Below are positions 8,182 to 15,613 of a DNA stretch of 32,575 nucleotides, piece after piece. Below the pieces are notes generated by a model. The model searched no databases. It was not told the origin of the DNA and was given only the letters and a program-made list of their open reading frames with translations. The first letter of the stretch is position 1; each line of letters begins with the position of its first letter. The DNA lies in contig CAKZMC010000124.1 in the NCBI GenBank assembly GCA_937128055.1, forward strand, positions 1 through 32,575. The letters run 5' to 3'. Origin of the DNA: an uncultured Actinomycetes bacterium. Lineage in GTDB: Bacteria > Actinomycetota > Geothermincolia > Geothermincolales > RBG-13-55-18. The translations under genes and the position numbers were made by a program.

Positions 8182-8481
8182 GTCTTCCTCCTCCCCGCTG
8201 GAGCTGTCTTTACTGCCGCTATTCTACTGCTTCTCCGCGGAACTTATAAAGGATGGCGCCCGCAAGGGACGCCCGCGATGAGCACGCCATGGCCACCAGC
8301 CGCCCCCGATGGCCCTCAGCGATGACCGTCCGCAAGGGGCGCAGCATATACTCAACCCCGTGCGGGTGCGGTAGCTCGCCGATGGCGGCAAGCGAGTTAC
8401 TCGCCGGTTAAAGGCATGGAAAGACCAGGACGATGATCTCCTTAAGTGTTTGCACTGGTTGCGCTGGTTAAGGAAGGGGAC
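8182..8481. other. Intergenic region between divergent genes
   Basis: The 300 bases between the ferredoxin gene (minus) and the HAMP protein gene (plus) should hold both promoters. I see related GC-rich words (GCAAGGGACGCCCG near 8261 and GCAAGGGGCGCAGC near 8331) but no convincing -10/-35 pair, riboswitch or small gene. Confidence 0.4.
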
Positions 8482-9351
8482 ATGAAGGCTGCGACGGGCC
8501 AAGAGATGCGCAGGTTGTTGTGGGCCATATCCCTGATGGTGCTGCTCCTGGTAGTGGCGGTCATCGCCTATTTCATGGTCGACATCACCATCACCTACAA
8601 CAGGAACATCGAGGACAACAAGGATAAGGTCATCCGGGAATCGGTACGCAGCCTGCAGGACATGAGCTCGTTGATGATTCTGGGGGGCCTCCCCGCCGAG
8701 CTCATGCAGGTCTTCAACCAGGAAGTGGTCATGCAGATAATCAGCGGGGACCTGAACACCCTTTCCCGGTACTTCATAACGGTGGGCCTAAACTTCTATC
8801 CGGTGGACTACCTGGGTTTCATCGTTGACGGCAAACTGATGGACTCCGGCGCCAAGGCAGGGATCCAGGTCGACCCGGACGAGTTGCCCACCACGCCGCC
8901 TGAAGGCGAATACCAGCCGCTGGAACGGCTGGGAAGCAGGGAAGGGTTCTTCGTCTCCGTCTTCGTGCCCGTGGACCTGGGAAAGGTCGTGCCGTCATTG
9001 AAAGACCGCCAGATATACGTGAACATGATCGTCGACCGCACCGAGGAGATGGAGGAGACCGAGGCTTACTTCCGCGACCAGCGCAACAGCCTCCTGGTGA
9101 GGCTCTTCATCGTCGGGGCGATAGCGGCGGCCCTCTCCCTTCTGATCACCACCCTGGGGCTTCGCAACCTCACTCGCAAGTACGTGGTGGAACCCATCGA
9201 GAAGATGAACCGGCAGGCCCAGGAGATCGTGGAGGGGACCTTCCAGGGCGAGGTGCAGGTGGACGAGAGGAGCGCCTACGCCCCCCTGCAGGGGCTGCTG
9301 CGCAGCGGGCAGAAGGTGCTGCAGCGCATGGACGAGGAGCTCCGCGACTGA
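8482..9351 (+). CDS. Membrane protein with extracytoplasmic sensor-like region and C-terminal HAMP, no output domain
   Basis: A 289-residue protein with the layout of the front half of a sensor kinase or chemoreceptor: a short basic N-terminus, helix 1 (about 10-33), a 175-residue extracytoplasmic region, helix 2 (about 210-233, rich in Ala/Leu), then a HAMP-like linker (about 234-285, containing VVEPIEKMNRQAQEIVEGTF). It stops just after the HAMP, where a kinase, cyclase or methyl-accepting domain would be expected. No frame continuing an output domain was found downstream. The ATG at 8482 follows AGGAAGGGG; an in-frame 12-residue extension is less likely. It may pass a signal to a separate partner through HAMP dimers, which is inference. 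Confidence 0.82.
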   Translation: MKAATGQEMRRLLWAISLMVLLLVVAVIAYFMVDITITYNRNIEDNKDKVIRESVRSLQDMSSLMILGGLPAELMQVFNQEVVMQIISGDLNTLSRYFITVGLNFYPVDYLGFIVDGKLMDSGAKAGIQVDPDELPTTPPEGEYQPLERLGSREGFFVSVFVPVDLGKVVPSLKDRQIYVNMIVDRTEEMEETEAYFRDQRNSLLVRLFIVGAIAAALSLLITTLGLRNLTRKYVVEPIEKMNRQAQEIVEGTFQGEVQVDERSAYAPLQGLLRSGQKVLQRMDEELRD

Positions 9352-9481
9352 TTGCCGATCTCTTGGCAAGACAGCCTGGGGGGAATAAAGTTTGCGCGGC
9401 CGTTAAACGATAATATGGTTGTGATTGCGGCTTCATGCGCGCGAGGAGGCTGGGACAAGGAGGGTCAGGAAGGAGGAACCG

Positions 9482-9715
9482 TTGGCGAACAAGCTGGCCC
9501 AGGAAATAGAGAAGATACTCTCCGAGGCGGTGGGGGACTTCATAGCCAAGGCGACGGTCAAGAAGAACTGCGAGCTCATCGGCTGCTCGCCGGATACGGT
9601 AACCGTTGATCAACTGCCCGAGCTGGCCGAAAAGATAAACAAGTCGGTGGCCTTCTTCTCCGGGAAGGACGTGGGAACCTCCCTGGCGGAAAAGATCAAG
9701 GCCCTCAAGGCCTGA
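9482..9715 (+). CDS. Small hypothetical protein (77 aa)
   Basis: A short acidic/lysine-rich soluble protein starting at a TTG (9482) behind a very strong AGGAAGGAGGAACC ribosome site. It has a predicted N-terminal helix (KLAQEIEKILSEAVGDFIA), two cysteines (in KKNCELIGCSPD) and a C-terminal helical part. I do not recognise the family. It sits 130 bases downstream of the HAMP-only protein on the same strand and could be its cytoplasmic partner, but nothing in the sequence proves that. The codon use and ribosome site argue that it is real. Confidence 0.65.
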   Translation: MANKLAQEIEKILSEAVGDFIAKATVKKNCELIGCSPDTVTVDQLPELAEKINKSVAFFSGKDVGTSLAEKIKALKA

Positions 9716-10068
9716 GGACGCGACCGCGATCCGCGATGACCTGACCCGATTCCGCCCTTTTCCCTTCCCGCACTTCGTTCAACGCATGGCAAGCCGGACG
9801 GATGCGAGGCGTTCCTGCGTGATGCCGTCGGCCCCTGCGGACAGTGAACGAGAACGCCACGCCCGGTTGCATATCGCCCGCAGGCGGAATAAGCTCGCGG
9901 AATGAGCGCTCGCCCGAGAGGACAAGCACATGCGAAAAGAGCTGCGAGTTCCCCGTCCCGAGCGGGAGAAAGGAGGTACGCAGCGCGTCGGCCGGTCCCC
10001 GCGGAAGGCAGGAGATCGCAACAGCAAGCAGCAACTTCGCCGATGGTATGCAGCGCGGAGGAGGCAAG
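9716..10068. other. Gap upstream of crcB; no riboswitch recognised
   Basis: The 353 bases before crcB were read for a fluoride (crcB-motif) riboswitch. The only resemblance is a CGCCGATGG word near 10039; the paired elements and pseudoknot partners are not evident. The crcB frame is open upstream to 9844, but the segment is not protein-like. No gene seen. Confidence 0.4.
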
Positions 10069-10443
10069 ATGAAGAACTATGTACTGGTGGGATTGGGAGG
10101 CGCCATAGGAGCGATGGGGCGGTACTGGATGAGCGGCTTGGTCTCAAGTCGATCCTCCGGCAGTTTCCCCTACGGCACCCTGTCGGTCAACCTGATCGGA
10201 TGCCTGTCCATAGGCTTCATCATGCCCCTGGCGCTGGAGAGGTTCACCTGGAGCAAGGAGCTCAGGACCTTTCTGACCGTGGGGATACTGGGAGGATTCA
10301 CCACGTTCTCCACCTTCGGTTACGAGACGATGACCCTGCTGCGAGAGGGGGCCTACGCATCGGGGATCGCCAACATCTTCGCCTCGGCTATCAGCTGCCT
10401 TGCGGCCGCTTTTATGGGCATGGCGCTGGCGAGGCTGCTCTAG
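10069..10443 (+). CDS. crcB: Fluoride channel CrcB/Fluc
   Basis: A 124-residue four-helix membrane protein that exports fluoride as a dual-topology dimer. Visible signatures are GGAIGAMGRYWMS near the N-terminus, PYGTLSVNLIGCLSIGF in helix 2, and GGFTTFSTFGYE in helix 3, whose Phe and Thr side chains line the fluoride pore. Length is usual. The ATG at 10069 follows GGAGGAGG. It is followed after 66 bases by a DUF190 gene, a frequent partner of crcB. A single copy is seen here; many bacteria carry two. Confidence 0.95.
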   Translation: MKNYVLVGLGGAIGAMGRYWMSGLVSSRSSGSFPYGTLSVNLIGCLSIGFIMPLALERFTWSKELRTFLTVGILGGFTTFSTFGYETMTLLREGAYASGIANIFASAISCLAAAFMGMALARLL

Positions 10444-10509
10444 GGGGCGCCGCCCCACGAGGCCTCCCGAAATCCCGAACAAGTTTTTCAGCGTCAAGGA
10501 GGTAGAGCG

Positions 10510-10857
10510 ATGAGAATCGAGGGAAAAGCGAAGATGCTCACCATCTATATGGGAGAGGGTGACCGCTATCACCACCGTCCCCTTTACCAGGTCCTGGTGG
10601 AGAGAATAAGAAAAGAGGGGCTTGCGGGAGCGACGGTGGTGCGCGGCATAGAGGGTTTCGGCAGGGCCAGCCGCATCCACACCGCCTCCGTCCTGAGGAT
10701 GTCCGAGGACCTGCCCATCGTGATTACCGTCGTGGACAAGGAAGAGCGCATCGACTCCATACTCCCCATCATCGACGAGGTGGTGGAGGAGGGCCTGGTG
10801 ATCCTGGAAAACGTGGACGTGATCACCTACAGGCCCGGGAACGGCGATTCCCCATGA
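10510..10857 (+). CDS. DUF190 family protein
   Basis: A 115-residue soluble protein of the DUF190 family (PII-like fold), commonly encoded next to crcB and presumed to tune fluoride export, although its ligand is unknown. The core includes LTIYMGEGDR, a HRPLYQVLVERIRKEGLAGA helix and VVRGIEGFG, all characteristic. The start ATG at 10510 has an excellent AAGGAGGTAGAG site. Its 3' end overlaps the convergent MFS gene by 35 bases, so transcripts of the two can pair at their tails. Confidence 0.92.
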   Translation: MRIEGKAKMLTIYMGEGDRYHHRPLYQVLVERIRKEGLAGATVVRGIEGFGRASRIHTASVLRMSEDLPIVITVVDKEERIDSILPIIDEVVEEGLVILENVDVITYRPGNGDSP

Positions 10858-12016
10858 CCAGGAAGAGCAGAGCCGAGACCAGGGCGGCGGCACTCCCGAA
10901 GAAGAAGGTGGCCCTGGGGCCGATATAGGTCCAGAGAAAACCGGCGATGAGAGAGGCGAAGAAGGTGCACAGGCCGATGGTGGTCTGATAGAGGCCGAAG
11001 ACCGTGCCCGCCTTGTCTGGCGAGCACAGGGTGGATATATACGCTTTGCCCACACCCTCAGTGAGGGCCATGTACACCCCATAGAAAGGGAAAAGGAACC
11101 AGAGGTAAAGGCTGGTGCCGGCCATCCCGTAAAGAAAATAGACGGCGGAGAAGAGCACGAAGCCGGTGAGCAACACCTTCCTCGGCCCGATCTTGTCGGA
11201 GACCACGCCAGCGGGCATGGAGAACACCGCGTAGGTGACGTTGAAGAGCACGTAGGCCAGGATGACCAGGACCGTCGAGAGACCCAGGTTCTGCGCCCTC
11301 AGGATGAGGAAGGCATCCGAGCTGTTCCCCAGCGCGAAGATGATGCTGATCAGGAGGAACACCTTGAAGTCGGGGTCAAGGCCCCGCCAGGTGAAGCGAA
11401 GGGCCGGTTCGGTGCTTTCCTCCGTGCCCCTTTCCCTGATCAGGAAGACTAGGAGGATGACGCCGACGCACGCGGGGATGCAGGAGAGGAAGAACACCAG
11501 GCGGAAACGCTCATTCAGAAAGTGGATGGCCATTATGGCTATGAGGGGACCCACCACCGCCCCCATGGTATCCAGGGCGCGGTGGAACCCGAAGGACCTC
11601 CCCCGTGAGAGGCTGTGAGAGCTCTCGGAGATAAGGGCGTCGCGGGGCGAGGTGCGCACCCCCTTGCCGAAACGGTCCACGAACCTGGCGACGAGGACCA
11701 CCGGCCAGGCGAAGGCAAGGCTCATGATGACCTTGGAGGCGGCGGAGAAGGAGTAACCGGCGACGGTGAAGGGCTTTCTCTTTCGCCAGCGGTCGGAAAG
11801 CCAGCCCGAGACGACCTTGAGACAGCTCGCTGTGGCCTCCGCGATGCCCTCGATCAGGCCCACTATGGTCGCCGGAGCACCCAGGACGCTTGTGAGGAAA
11901 ATGGGGACCAGGGGATAGATCATCTCCGAGGCCAAGTCGTTGAAGAAGCTCACTAGCCCCAATACCAGGACGTTCCGTGAGATCCCAAGCCTGTTCTCAT
12001 GTGACTCCCCGGGCAT
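10823..12016 (-). CDS. Major facilitator superfamily transporter
   Basis: A 397-residue 12-helix MFS transporter. The first helix region reads FFNDLASEMIYPLVPIFL, and the loop 2-3 signature appears as GWLSDRWRKRKPF (about residues 58-70). A second GVVSDKIGPRKV signature starts the C-terminal half, so the protein is complete. The substrate is not readable; this subgroup is often annotated simply as MFS transporter. The ATG at 12016 follows GAGGAGGCGGAGC; an 85-residue upstream extension is arginine-rich and rejected. It is separated by 258 bases from the acr3 pseudogene and shares the word ACCAATAATA in its upstream region with arsP, which hints at common control in the arsenic island. Confidence 0.92.
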   Translation of the reverse strand: MPGESHENRLGISRNVLVLGLVSFFNDLASEMIYPLVPIFLTSVLGAPATIVGLIEGIAEATASCLKVVSGWLSDRWRKRKPFTVAGYSFSAASKVIMSLAFAWPVVLVARFVDRFGKGVRTSPRDALISESSHSLSRGRSFGFHRALDTMGAVVGPLIAIMAIHFLNERFRLVFFLSCIPACVGVILLVFLIRERGTEESTEPALRFTWRGLDPDFKVFLLISIIFALGNSSDAFLILRAQNLGLSTVLVILAYVLFNVTYAVFSMPAGVVSDKIGPRKVLLTGFVLFSAVYFLYGMAGTSLYLWFLFPFYGVYMALTEGVGKAYISTLCSPDKAGTVFGLYQTTIGLCTFFASLIAGFLWTYIGPRATFFFGSAAALVSALLFLVMGNRRSRACR

Positions 12017-12161
12017 GCTCCGCCTCCTCACGCCTTTGCCCGCCATGCGGCGCCTTCCCGCGGCGACCGGGAAGTATGTCTCCCTGCCCTCTTCTGTCAG
12101 GCTACCGCGCGTAATATCCCGCGCGACCCGAACCGCCCCTGCGGGCATTCCCCGGCATGGC

Positions 12162-12200
12162 ACCAATAATAGATGAATTATTATTAATCGTAGGGGGGTC
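12162..12200 (-). promoter_or_regulatory. AT-rich dyad upstream of the MFS gene
   Basis: An inverted repeat AATAAT (12165-12170) / ATTATT (12180-12185) lies in otherwise GC-rich DNA about 150 bases before the MFS start. Minus-strand TAATAA-like -10 options lie within it. The left arm is part of ACCAATAATA (12162-12171), repeated exactly before arsP. It is a likely promoter or operator. Confidence 0.45.
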
Positions 12201-12274
12201 TTACCACAACTCCCATCCCGAGGGTACGGCCTCCTTCCCCGTCTTCGAGCTCTCTTCGCCCGGCGCCCCATACC

Positions 12275-12655
12275 TCATTTCTTACCGGCGTTGGCTGCTT
12301 CCACGGCCGCCGCTTCCGCCGCGGCCAGCGCCTCTCGCGGCGTAAACCAGTGTTGGGTCCGCAGGCAAAACTTCACCAGCAGCAGCATCACCGGCACCTC
12401 GATGAGCACGCCCACCACCGTGGCCAGGGCGGCCCCGTTGGCGATGCCGAAGAGCGCGGTGGCGGTGTCGGTGGTCACCTGCGCCACCGACACCTTGTCC
12501 AGCGCTTCCCCATCCCGGGCAACGCTTTGCCCAGCAGGATGCCGATTCCTATGCAGACCAGCACCCACACGGTGAGGTACTTTTCGAAGAACCCCGGTTT
12601 TCGTGCCACCTTCGGCTGCCCTTCCAATTCCCGACCTTCTTGCGTTTCCGCCAGA
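12275..12655 (-). pseudogene. Internally deleted and frameshifted ACR3 arsenite permease
   Basis: Remains of a second ACR3 gene. The first part reads [20 protein letters not shown] followed by [11 protein letters not shown] in one frame, nearly the same as the intact N-terminus at 2974. One G is then missing in GGGATGGGGAAGCG, and translation continues in another frame as [10 protein letters not shown]. The next residues, [19 protein letters not shown], belong near the C-terminus: about 270 residues (roughly residues 81 to 355 of the intact protein, counted from its longer ATG start) are gone. The tail ends normally after FCLRTQHWF plus an alanine-rich extension. It cannot form a working pump. 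It lies directly downstream of arsP, so it was probably the second gene of an arsP-acr3 operon. Confidence 0.9.
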
Positions 12656-12663
12656 TTCTTGGC

Positions 12664-13725
12664 TTACTTGGCGAATACCCCGAAGACGTAGCCGACGCCC
12701 ATGGCGAACAGGCATACCAGCAGTATGTAGGTACCCGCCTTTTTAAAGCCAATTACGCGGACGAGGACGATCATGCTGGGTAGGGAGAGGGCGGGTCCCG
12801 CCAGCATGAGGGAAAGGGACGGCCCCCTGCCCATGCCCAGGTCCAGCAGGCCACGCACGATGGGCACCTCGGTGAGTGTGGCGAAATACATGATGGCACC
12901 GGACACGGAGGCGATGGCGTTCCCGCCGATGGAGTTGCCGCCCACGTACCGCGCGATGATCTCGGAAGGGATGAGCTCCTTGACCACCCCGACCAGGAAG
13001 ACCCCGATGAGCAGCACGGGGAGGATGAGCTTCACCATGCGCCAGGTCTCGGAGAACCAGGTCCTTATCTCCTCGCGCGTGAACCAGCGCCTCACCAGGT
13101 AGATGAGCAGGGCCATCAGCAGGATCTCGCCCGCGTACTTGATGATGGTGGGCATCTTCGCCGTCCCGTAGACCAGGATGGCGATAAGCACGCTGAAATA
13201 GGCCAGGTTCTGGTGGCCGGGGCGAACGCGGCTCCCGTCGTCGTAGGCGAAGGCCTCGCCAGCCTCCGCATCCAGAATACGGCGCTTCTCCTCCTTGTGG
13301 AAGATGCCCGACATGATGAGGCCGATGACGTAGGCGAAGCCCACCGCACCTATTATGCGCGCCATCCCCAGGTCGTATCCCAGCAGGTGGATGGAATAGG
13401 TCATTGCCAGGATGTTGATGGCGGGCGAAGAGTAGAGGAAGGCGACGGCCGGCCCCAGTCCTGCCCCCTTCTCGCGGATGCCGGTGAAGAGGGGAAGCAC
13501 TGTGCAGGAGCACACGGCCAGGATGGCGCCAGAGACCGAGGCCACCGAGTAGGCCAGGAACTTGTCGGTCTTCGGCCCGAAGTAGCGCATGACCGATGCG
13601 GTATTGAGGAAGGCGGTGATGGCCCCGGCGATGAAAAAGGCCGGGATGAGGCAGAAGAGGGTATGTTCCGCCACGTACTCGTAAAGGGTCCTGAGCCCCT
13701 CCATCATCAAGCCGCCGAAAGTCAT
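12664..13725 (-). CDS. arsP: ArsP/DUF318-type permease (organoarsenical efflux candidate)
   Basis: A 353-residue membrane protein of the predicted permease family PF03773, which includes ArsP, the exporter of trivalent methyl and aromatic arsenicals. About eight to ten helices are visible in two halves joined by a charged cytoplasmic loop (about residues 145-175). The marker segments are [11 protein letters not shown] (about 69-79, with two cysteines) and the paired SGAIxAVCS / [14 protein letters not shown] in the second half. The gene starts at ATG 13725 after GAGAAGAAAGGGATC. Position next to an acr3 remnant and two arsR-arsC modules supports an arsenic role, but related permeases move other solutes, so the substrate is inference. 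Confidence 0.88.
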   Translation of the reverse strand: MTFGGLMMEGLRTLYEYVAEHTLFCLIPAFFIAGAITAFLNTASVMRYFGPKTDKFLAYSVASVSGAILAVCSCTVLPLFTGIREKGAGLGPAVAFLYSSPAINILAMTYSIHLLGYDLGMARIIGAVGFAYVIGLIMSGIFHKEEKRRILDAEAGEAFAYDDGSRVRPGHQNLAYFSVLIAILVYGTAKMPTIIKYAGEILLMALLIYLVRRWFTREEIRTWFSETWRMVKLILPVLLIGVFLVGVVKELIPSEIIARYVGGNSIGGNAIASVSGAIMYFATLTEVPIVRGLLDLGMGRGPSLSLMLAGPALSLPSMIVLVRVIGFKKAGTYILLVCLFAMGVGYVFGVFAK

Positions 13726-13765
13726 GATCCCTTTCTTCTCATTAGATAATTACCTGATATTTCTA

Positions 13766-13781
13766 TTATTACCAATAATAA
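13766..13781 (-). promoter_or_regulatory. Perfect dyad in the arsP promoter region
   Basis: TTATTA-CCAA-TAATAA forms a perfect 6-base-arm inverted repeat about 40 bases upstream of the arsP ATG. On the minus strand TTGAGG followed at 16 bases by TAGAAA overlaps it as a possible promoter. ACCAATAATA at 13771-13780 is shared with the MFS upstream region. Confidence 0.5.
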
Positions 13782-13913
13782 CCTCAACATCCCACGGAAA
13801 TCATTTGCTACGCTTACCTTCCCTCTACCGATTTTCGGCTGACGGGATGTGCGCCGCGCACGCGCGGTTGACGTGGGCGGCGTTCTCTTCCCCTTATCCG
13901 CCGCGTGCTCAGC

Positions 13914-14147
13914 TCAGGCCTTGAGCCAGCCCTCTATCTCCTTCTTGGAAGGGACCTTACCCTTGCTTACCACCTTCCCGTCGATCACCACCCCCGGGGT
14001 GGTGAGCACGTTGTACTTCATGATCTCCGACATGTCGGTGACCTCCTCCACCACGGCATCCACGCCGAGCTGGGAGACCACCTCCCTGATGGCCTCCTTG
14101 GTAGCCACGCATTTCTTGCACCCGGGCCCCAAAACCTTGATCTCCAT
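13914..14147 (-). CDS. Small thioredoxin-like protein (redox-active disulfide protein, TM0996/MTH895 type)
   Basis: A 77-residue minimal thioredoxin-fold protein with the active site GPGC10-KKC13 directly after the first strand, then the conserved LTTPGVVIDGKVVSKGKVPS segment with the cis-proline. Such proteins occur beside arsenic and permease genes and are thought to deliver electrons or metals to them. Here the neighbours are arsP and an Fe-S protein. The ATG at 14147 has the strong GGAGGTGA site. An ATG at 14168 overlaps the preceding stop (ATGA) and would add seven residues, so the start is open between the two. Confidence 0.93.
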   Translation of the reverse strand: MEIKVLGPGCKKCVATKEAIREVVSQLGVDAVVEEVTDMSEIMKYNVLTTPGVVIDGKVVSKGKVPSKKEIEGWLKA

Positions 14148-14164
14148 GCTCGTCACCTCCACGT

Positions 14165-14476
14165 TCATAATCCCAGCTCACGTAGCTCAACGAGCTTCTC
14201 CTCCATGCCCGCCTCAAGAAGCGGCGGGCAGTCCTCCACGCACCTCTCCCCCTCGATGAGCGACGCCGCGAAGGCCATGCAGGAGGAAACCCCGCACTCT
14301 CCGCAGTTGGTGCGGGGCAGGTGGCGGAGGACGTCCAGCAGCTTGGGGGGGACCCGCGTGGTGTGGTCGGGCGTTATCTCATCCCTGCACTCCCATATGT
14401 CGTTGAGGCGTTCCACCGCCATCCTGGCGACCCTCTCGGCGTGGGAGCGGTCCTTGAGGTTGTTGATACTTATCAC
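14165..14476 (-). CDS. 4Fe-4S domain protein, C-terminal part (split gene)
   Basis: The C-terminal 103 residues of an Fe-S protein with a PF04060-type cluster domain: TNCGECGVSSC, then a further cysteine pair in GERCVEDCPP. Reading backwards, the frame continues through a GTG at 14476 and two more codons straight into a TGA stop at 14483-14485 and then the upstream fragment 14483-14683. In relatives I know, both parts form one protein. This part could still be translated from the GTG at 14476, but no good ribosome site precedes it. The last bases overlap the ATG at 14168 of the thioredoxin-like gene. Confidence 0.75.
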   Translation of the reverse strand: MISINNLKDRSHAERVARMAVERLNDIWECRDEITPDHTTRVPPKLLDVLRHLPRTNCGECGVSSCMAFAASLIEGERCVEDCPPLLEAGMEEKLVELRELGL

Positions 14477-14482
14477 ATTCTC

Positions 14483-14683
14483 TCACAGGGCGTACTTGTG
14501 CTCACCCTCACGCCACACCATGGTGGGCACCCTGCTGTCGTAAAAGGCGTTTTTGGCCACGGCGTTCACGTAGGGCATAACAGGCCCCGGGTCGGCGTCC
14601 GCCATCACACGGGCCACCCAGATGGGAGAGCCCGGGACGCAGGGGGGCGAGAACATCACCAGCTCGCATTCGTTTATGAGCAT
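14483..14683 (-). CDS. 4Fe-4S domain protein, N-terminal part (ends at in-frame TGA)
   Basis: A 66-residue fragment reading MLINECELVMFSPPC, then PYVNAVAKNAFYDSR and a final WREGEHKYAL. In related Fe-S proteins this N-terminal domain is followed immediately by a helical linker and a 4Fe-4S motif, which here lie in the same frame after the TGA. ATG 14683 is preferred; another ATG at 14713 would add ten residues. On its own it has no recognisable function. The gene is best seen as a recently inactivated or partly functional copy in the decaying arsenic island. Confidence 0.65.
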   Translation of the reverse strand: MLINECELVMFSPPCVPGSPIWVARVMADADPGPVMPYVNAVAKNAFYDSRVPTMVWREGEHKYAL

Positions 14684-14752
14684 CTCCGTCACCCGCTTTC
14701 GTCCGTCTTGCATCCCGCCAAAGTCCGCGCGCGTTTTGTCTCCCGATGCGGC

Positions 14753-14769
14753 CGGACCGCAGCGGTCCG
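14753..14769. repeat. Perfect inverted repeat
   Basis: CGGACCGC and GCGGTCCG flank a single central base. It lies upstream of the split Fe-S gene and within 130 bases of the frameshifted small gene. There is no T-run, so it is probably not an intrinsic terminator in either direction. Confidence 0.5.
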
Positions 14770-14896
14770 TTCCACATCGGCGTCAAGGCTTCCGGTCCGC
14801 CCGTAGAGCGCTGTGCCGCCGGCGCTTTCTTTTCTCTTCTCCAAGGAGCGTCCTCGCGGCCAGAAAGGCGTGGTCCCGCATGCGCTCAACCCACGC

Positions 14897-15116
14897 TCAA
14901 CCGCCGGCGCTCCTTTTCCCCGTGACCGTCTCACCCTGGTTGGGATGGTAAGAGGCCTCGAATACCGGCACGCAGTGGGGAAGGTCCGCCTCCTTCACCT
15001 TCTTCTCCAGCACGTCGCGGATGAAGGCCAGGGCCTCCTCCCGGTCCTCGTCGGCCAGGATGCGCCTGATGCGGATGAGCTCCCCCCTCATTCAGTGAAA
15101 CGGCTATCTTTCTCAC
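14897..15116 (-). pseudogene. Frameshifted small conserved-looking gene
   Basis: A GTG at 15116 behind GGAGGAGGGG opens a frame reading VRKIAVSLNEGG and then nonsense. If one G of the six-G run (15082-15087) is removed, the protein continues as GELIRIRRILADEDREEALA and on to a stop at 14897, giving about 72 residues. Without correction only the second part (from ATG 15091, 64 residues) is open and lacks a good ribosome site. The helical, charged sequence looks like a real protein but I cannot name the family. A homopolymer length error or a true slippage mutation explains it equally well. Confidence 0.55.
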
Positions 15117-15256
15117 CTCTATCCCCTCCTCCGCGACCTCGCCCCGCCCGATTTTCCCTGAAGGGACGCGGCAGACCGCAGCGGCCTCGCGCATCTTTCG
15201 CCCCGTGGCTGCGGGAGCGTCCCGCAGCAGGCGGGTCCCTCGCCGTCGCGCCCTGT

Positions 15257-15568
15257 CTACCGGTGCCCCAGATAACGGTTCATCACCGCCAGCGCGCGCT
15301 CCAGTTTCTCCTCCACCACCGCGTAATAGGAAGAGGTGCCTTCCTTCCTCGCCACCAGGAACCCTGCATCCTTGAGGACGTTCAGGTGATGCGAGGCCAG
15401 CTGCTGGGAGATGCCCAGCTCCCTCTCCACCTCGCACACGCACCTCTCTCCCCGCAGGAGCAGGCACATGACGCGCAGTCGGTTCGCATCGGAGAGGACC
15501 CTCATGCTCTCCGCCAGCTCCACGATCCCGGGATCCGCGACGCACTTGATCTTCTCAGCTCCTGCCAT
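15257..15568 (-). CDS. arsR: ArsR/SmtB-family repressor (second copy)
   Basis: A 103-residue winged-helix repressor closely similar to the copy at 2971. The sensor segment ERCVCEVE holds C43 and C45 at the same positions, C9 is conserved, and the recognition helix ISQQLASHHLNVLKDAGF is nearly the same. It lacks the C-terminal tail with the cysteine pair seen in copy 1. The ATG at 15568 lies 46 bases from a consensus-like promoter. Its upstream region contains two tandem 16-base repeats directly after the -10 box, the expected place for auto-repression. It is divergent from arsC copy 2. Arsenite or antimonite is the probable inducer. Confidence 0.93.
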   Translation of the reverse strand: MAGAEKIKCVADPGIVELAESMRVLSDANRLRVMCLLLRGERCVCEVERELGISQQLASHHLNVLKDAGFLVARKEGTSSYYAVVEEKLERALAVMNRYLGHR

Positions 15569-15581
15569 CGCTCAGCCTTTC

Positions 15582-15613
15582 ACTAATATATATTTGTACT
15601 AATCTGTGTTTGT
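15582..15613 (-). promoter_or_regulatory. Tandem 16-bp operator candidate for ArsR
   Basis: Two adjoining 16-base units, ACTAATATATATTTGT (15582-15597) and ACTAATCTGTGTTTGT (15598-15613), share ACTAAT at one end and TTTGT at the other. They abut the -10 box at 15614. Direct repeats of this kind at a transcription start are probable repressor sites; binding is inferred. Confidence 0.65.

Noticed and set aside
9716-10068. Fluoride riboswitch before crcB
   Set aside because: Only a CGCCGATGG word resembles the motif; the pairing and pseudoknot elements could not be found.
14483-14485. TGA as selenocysteine codon
   Set aside because: No convincing hairpin follows within the bacterial SECIS distance, and family members as I know them have no cysteine at this point. 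Kept only as a test in the finding.
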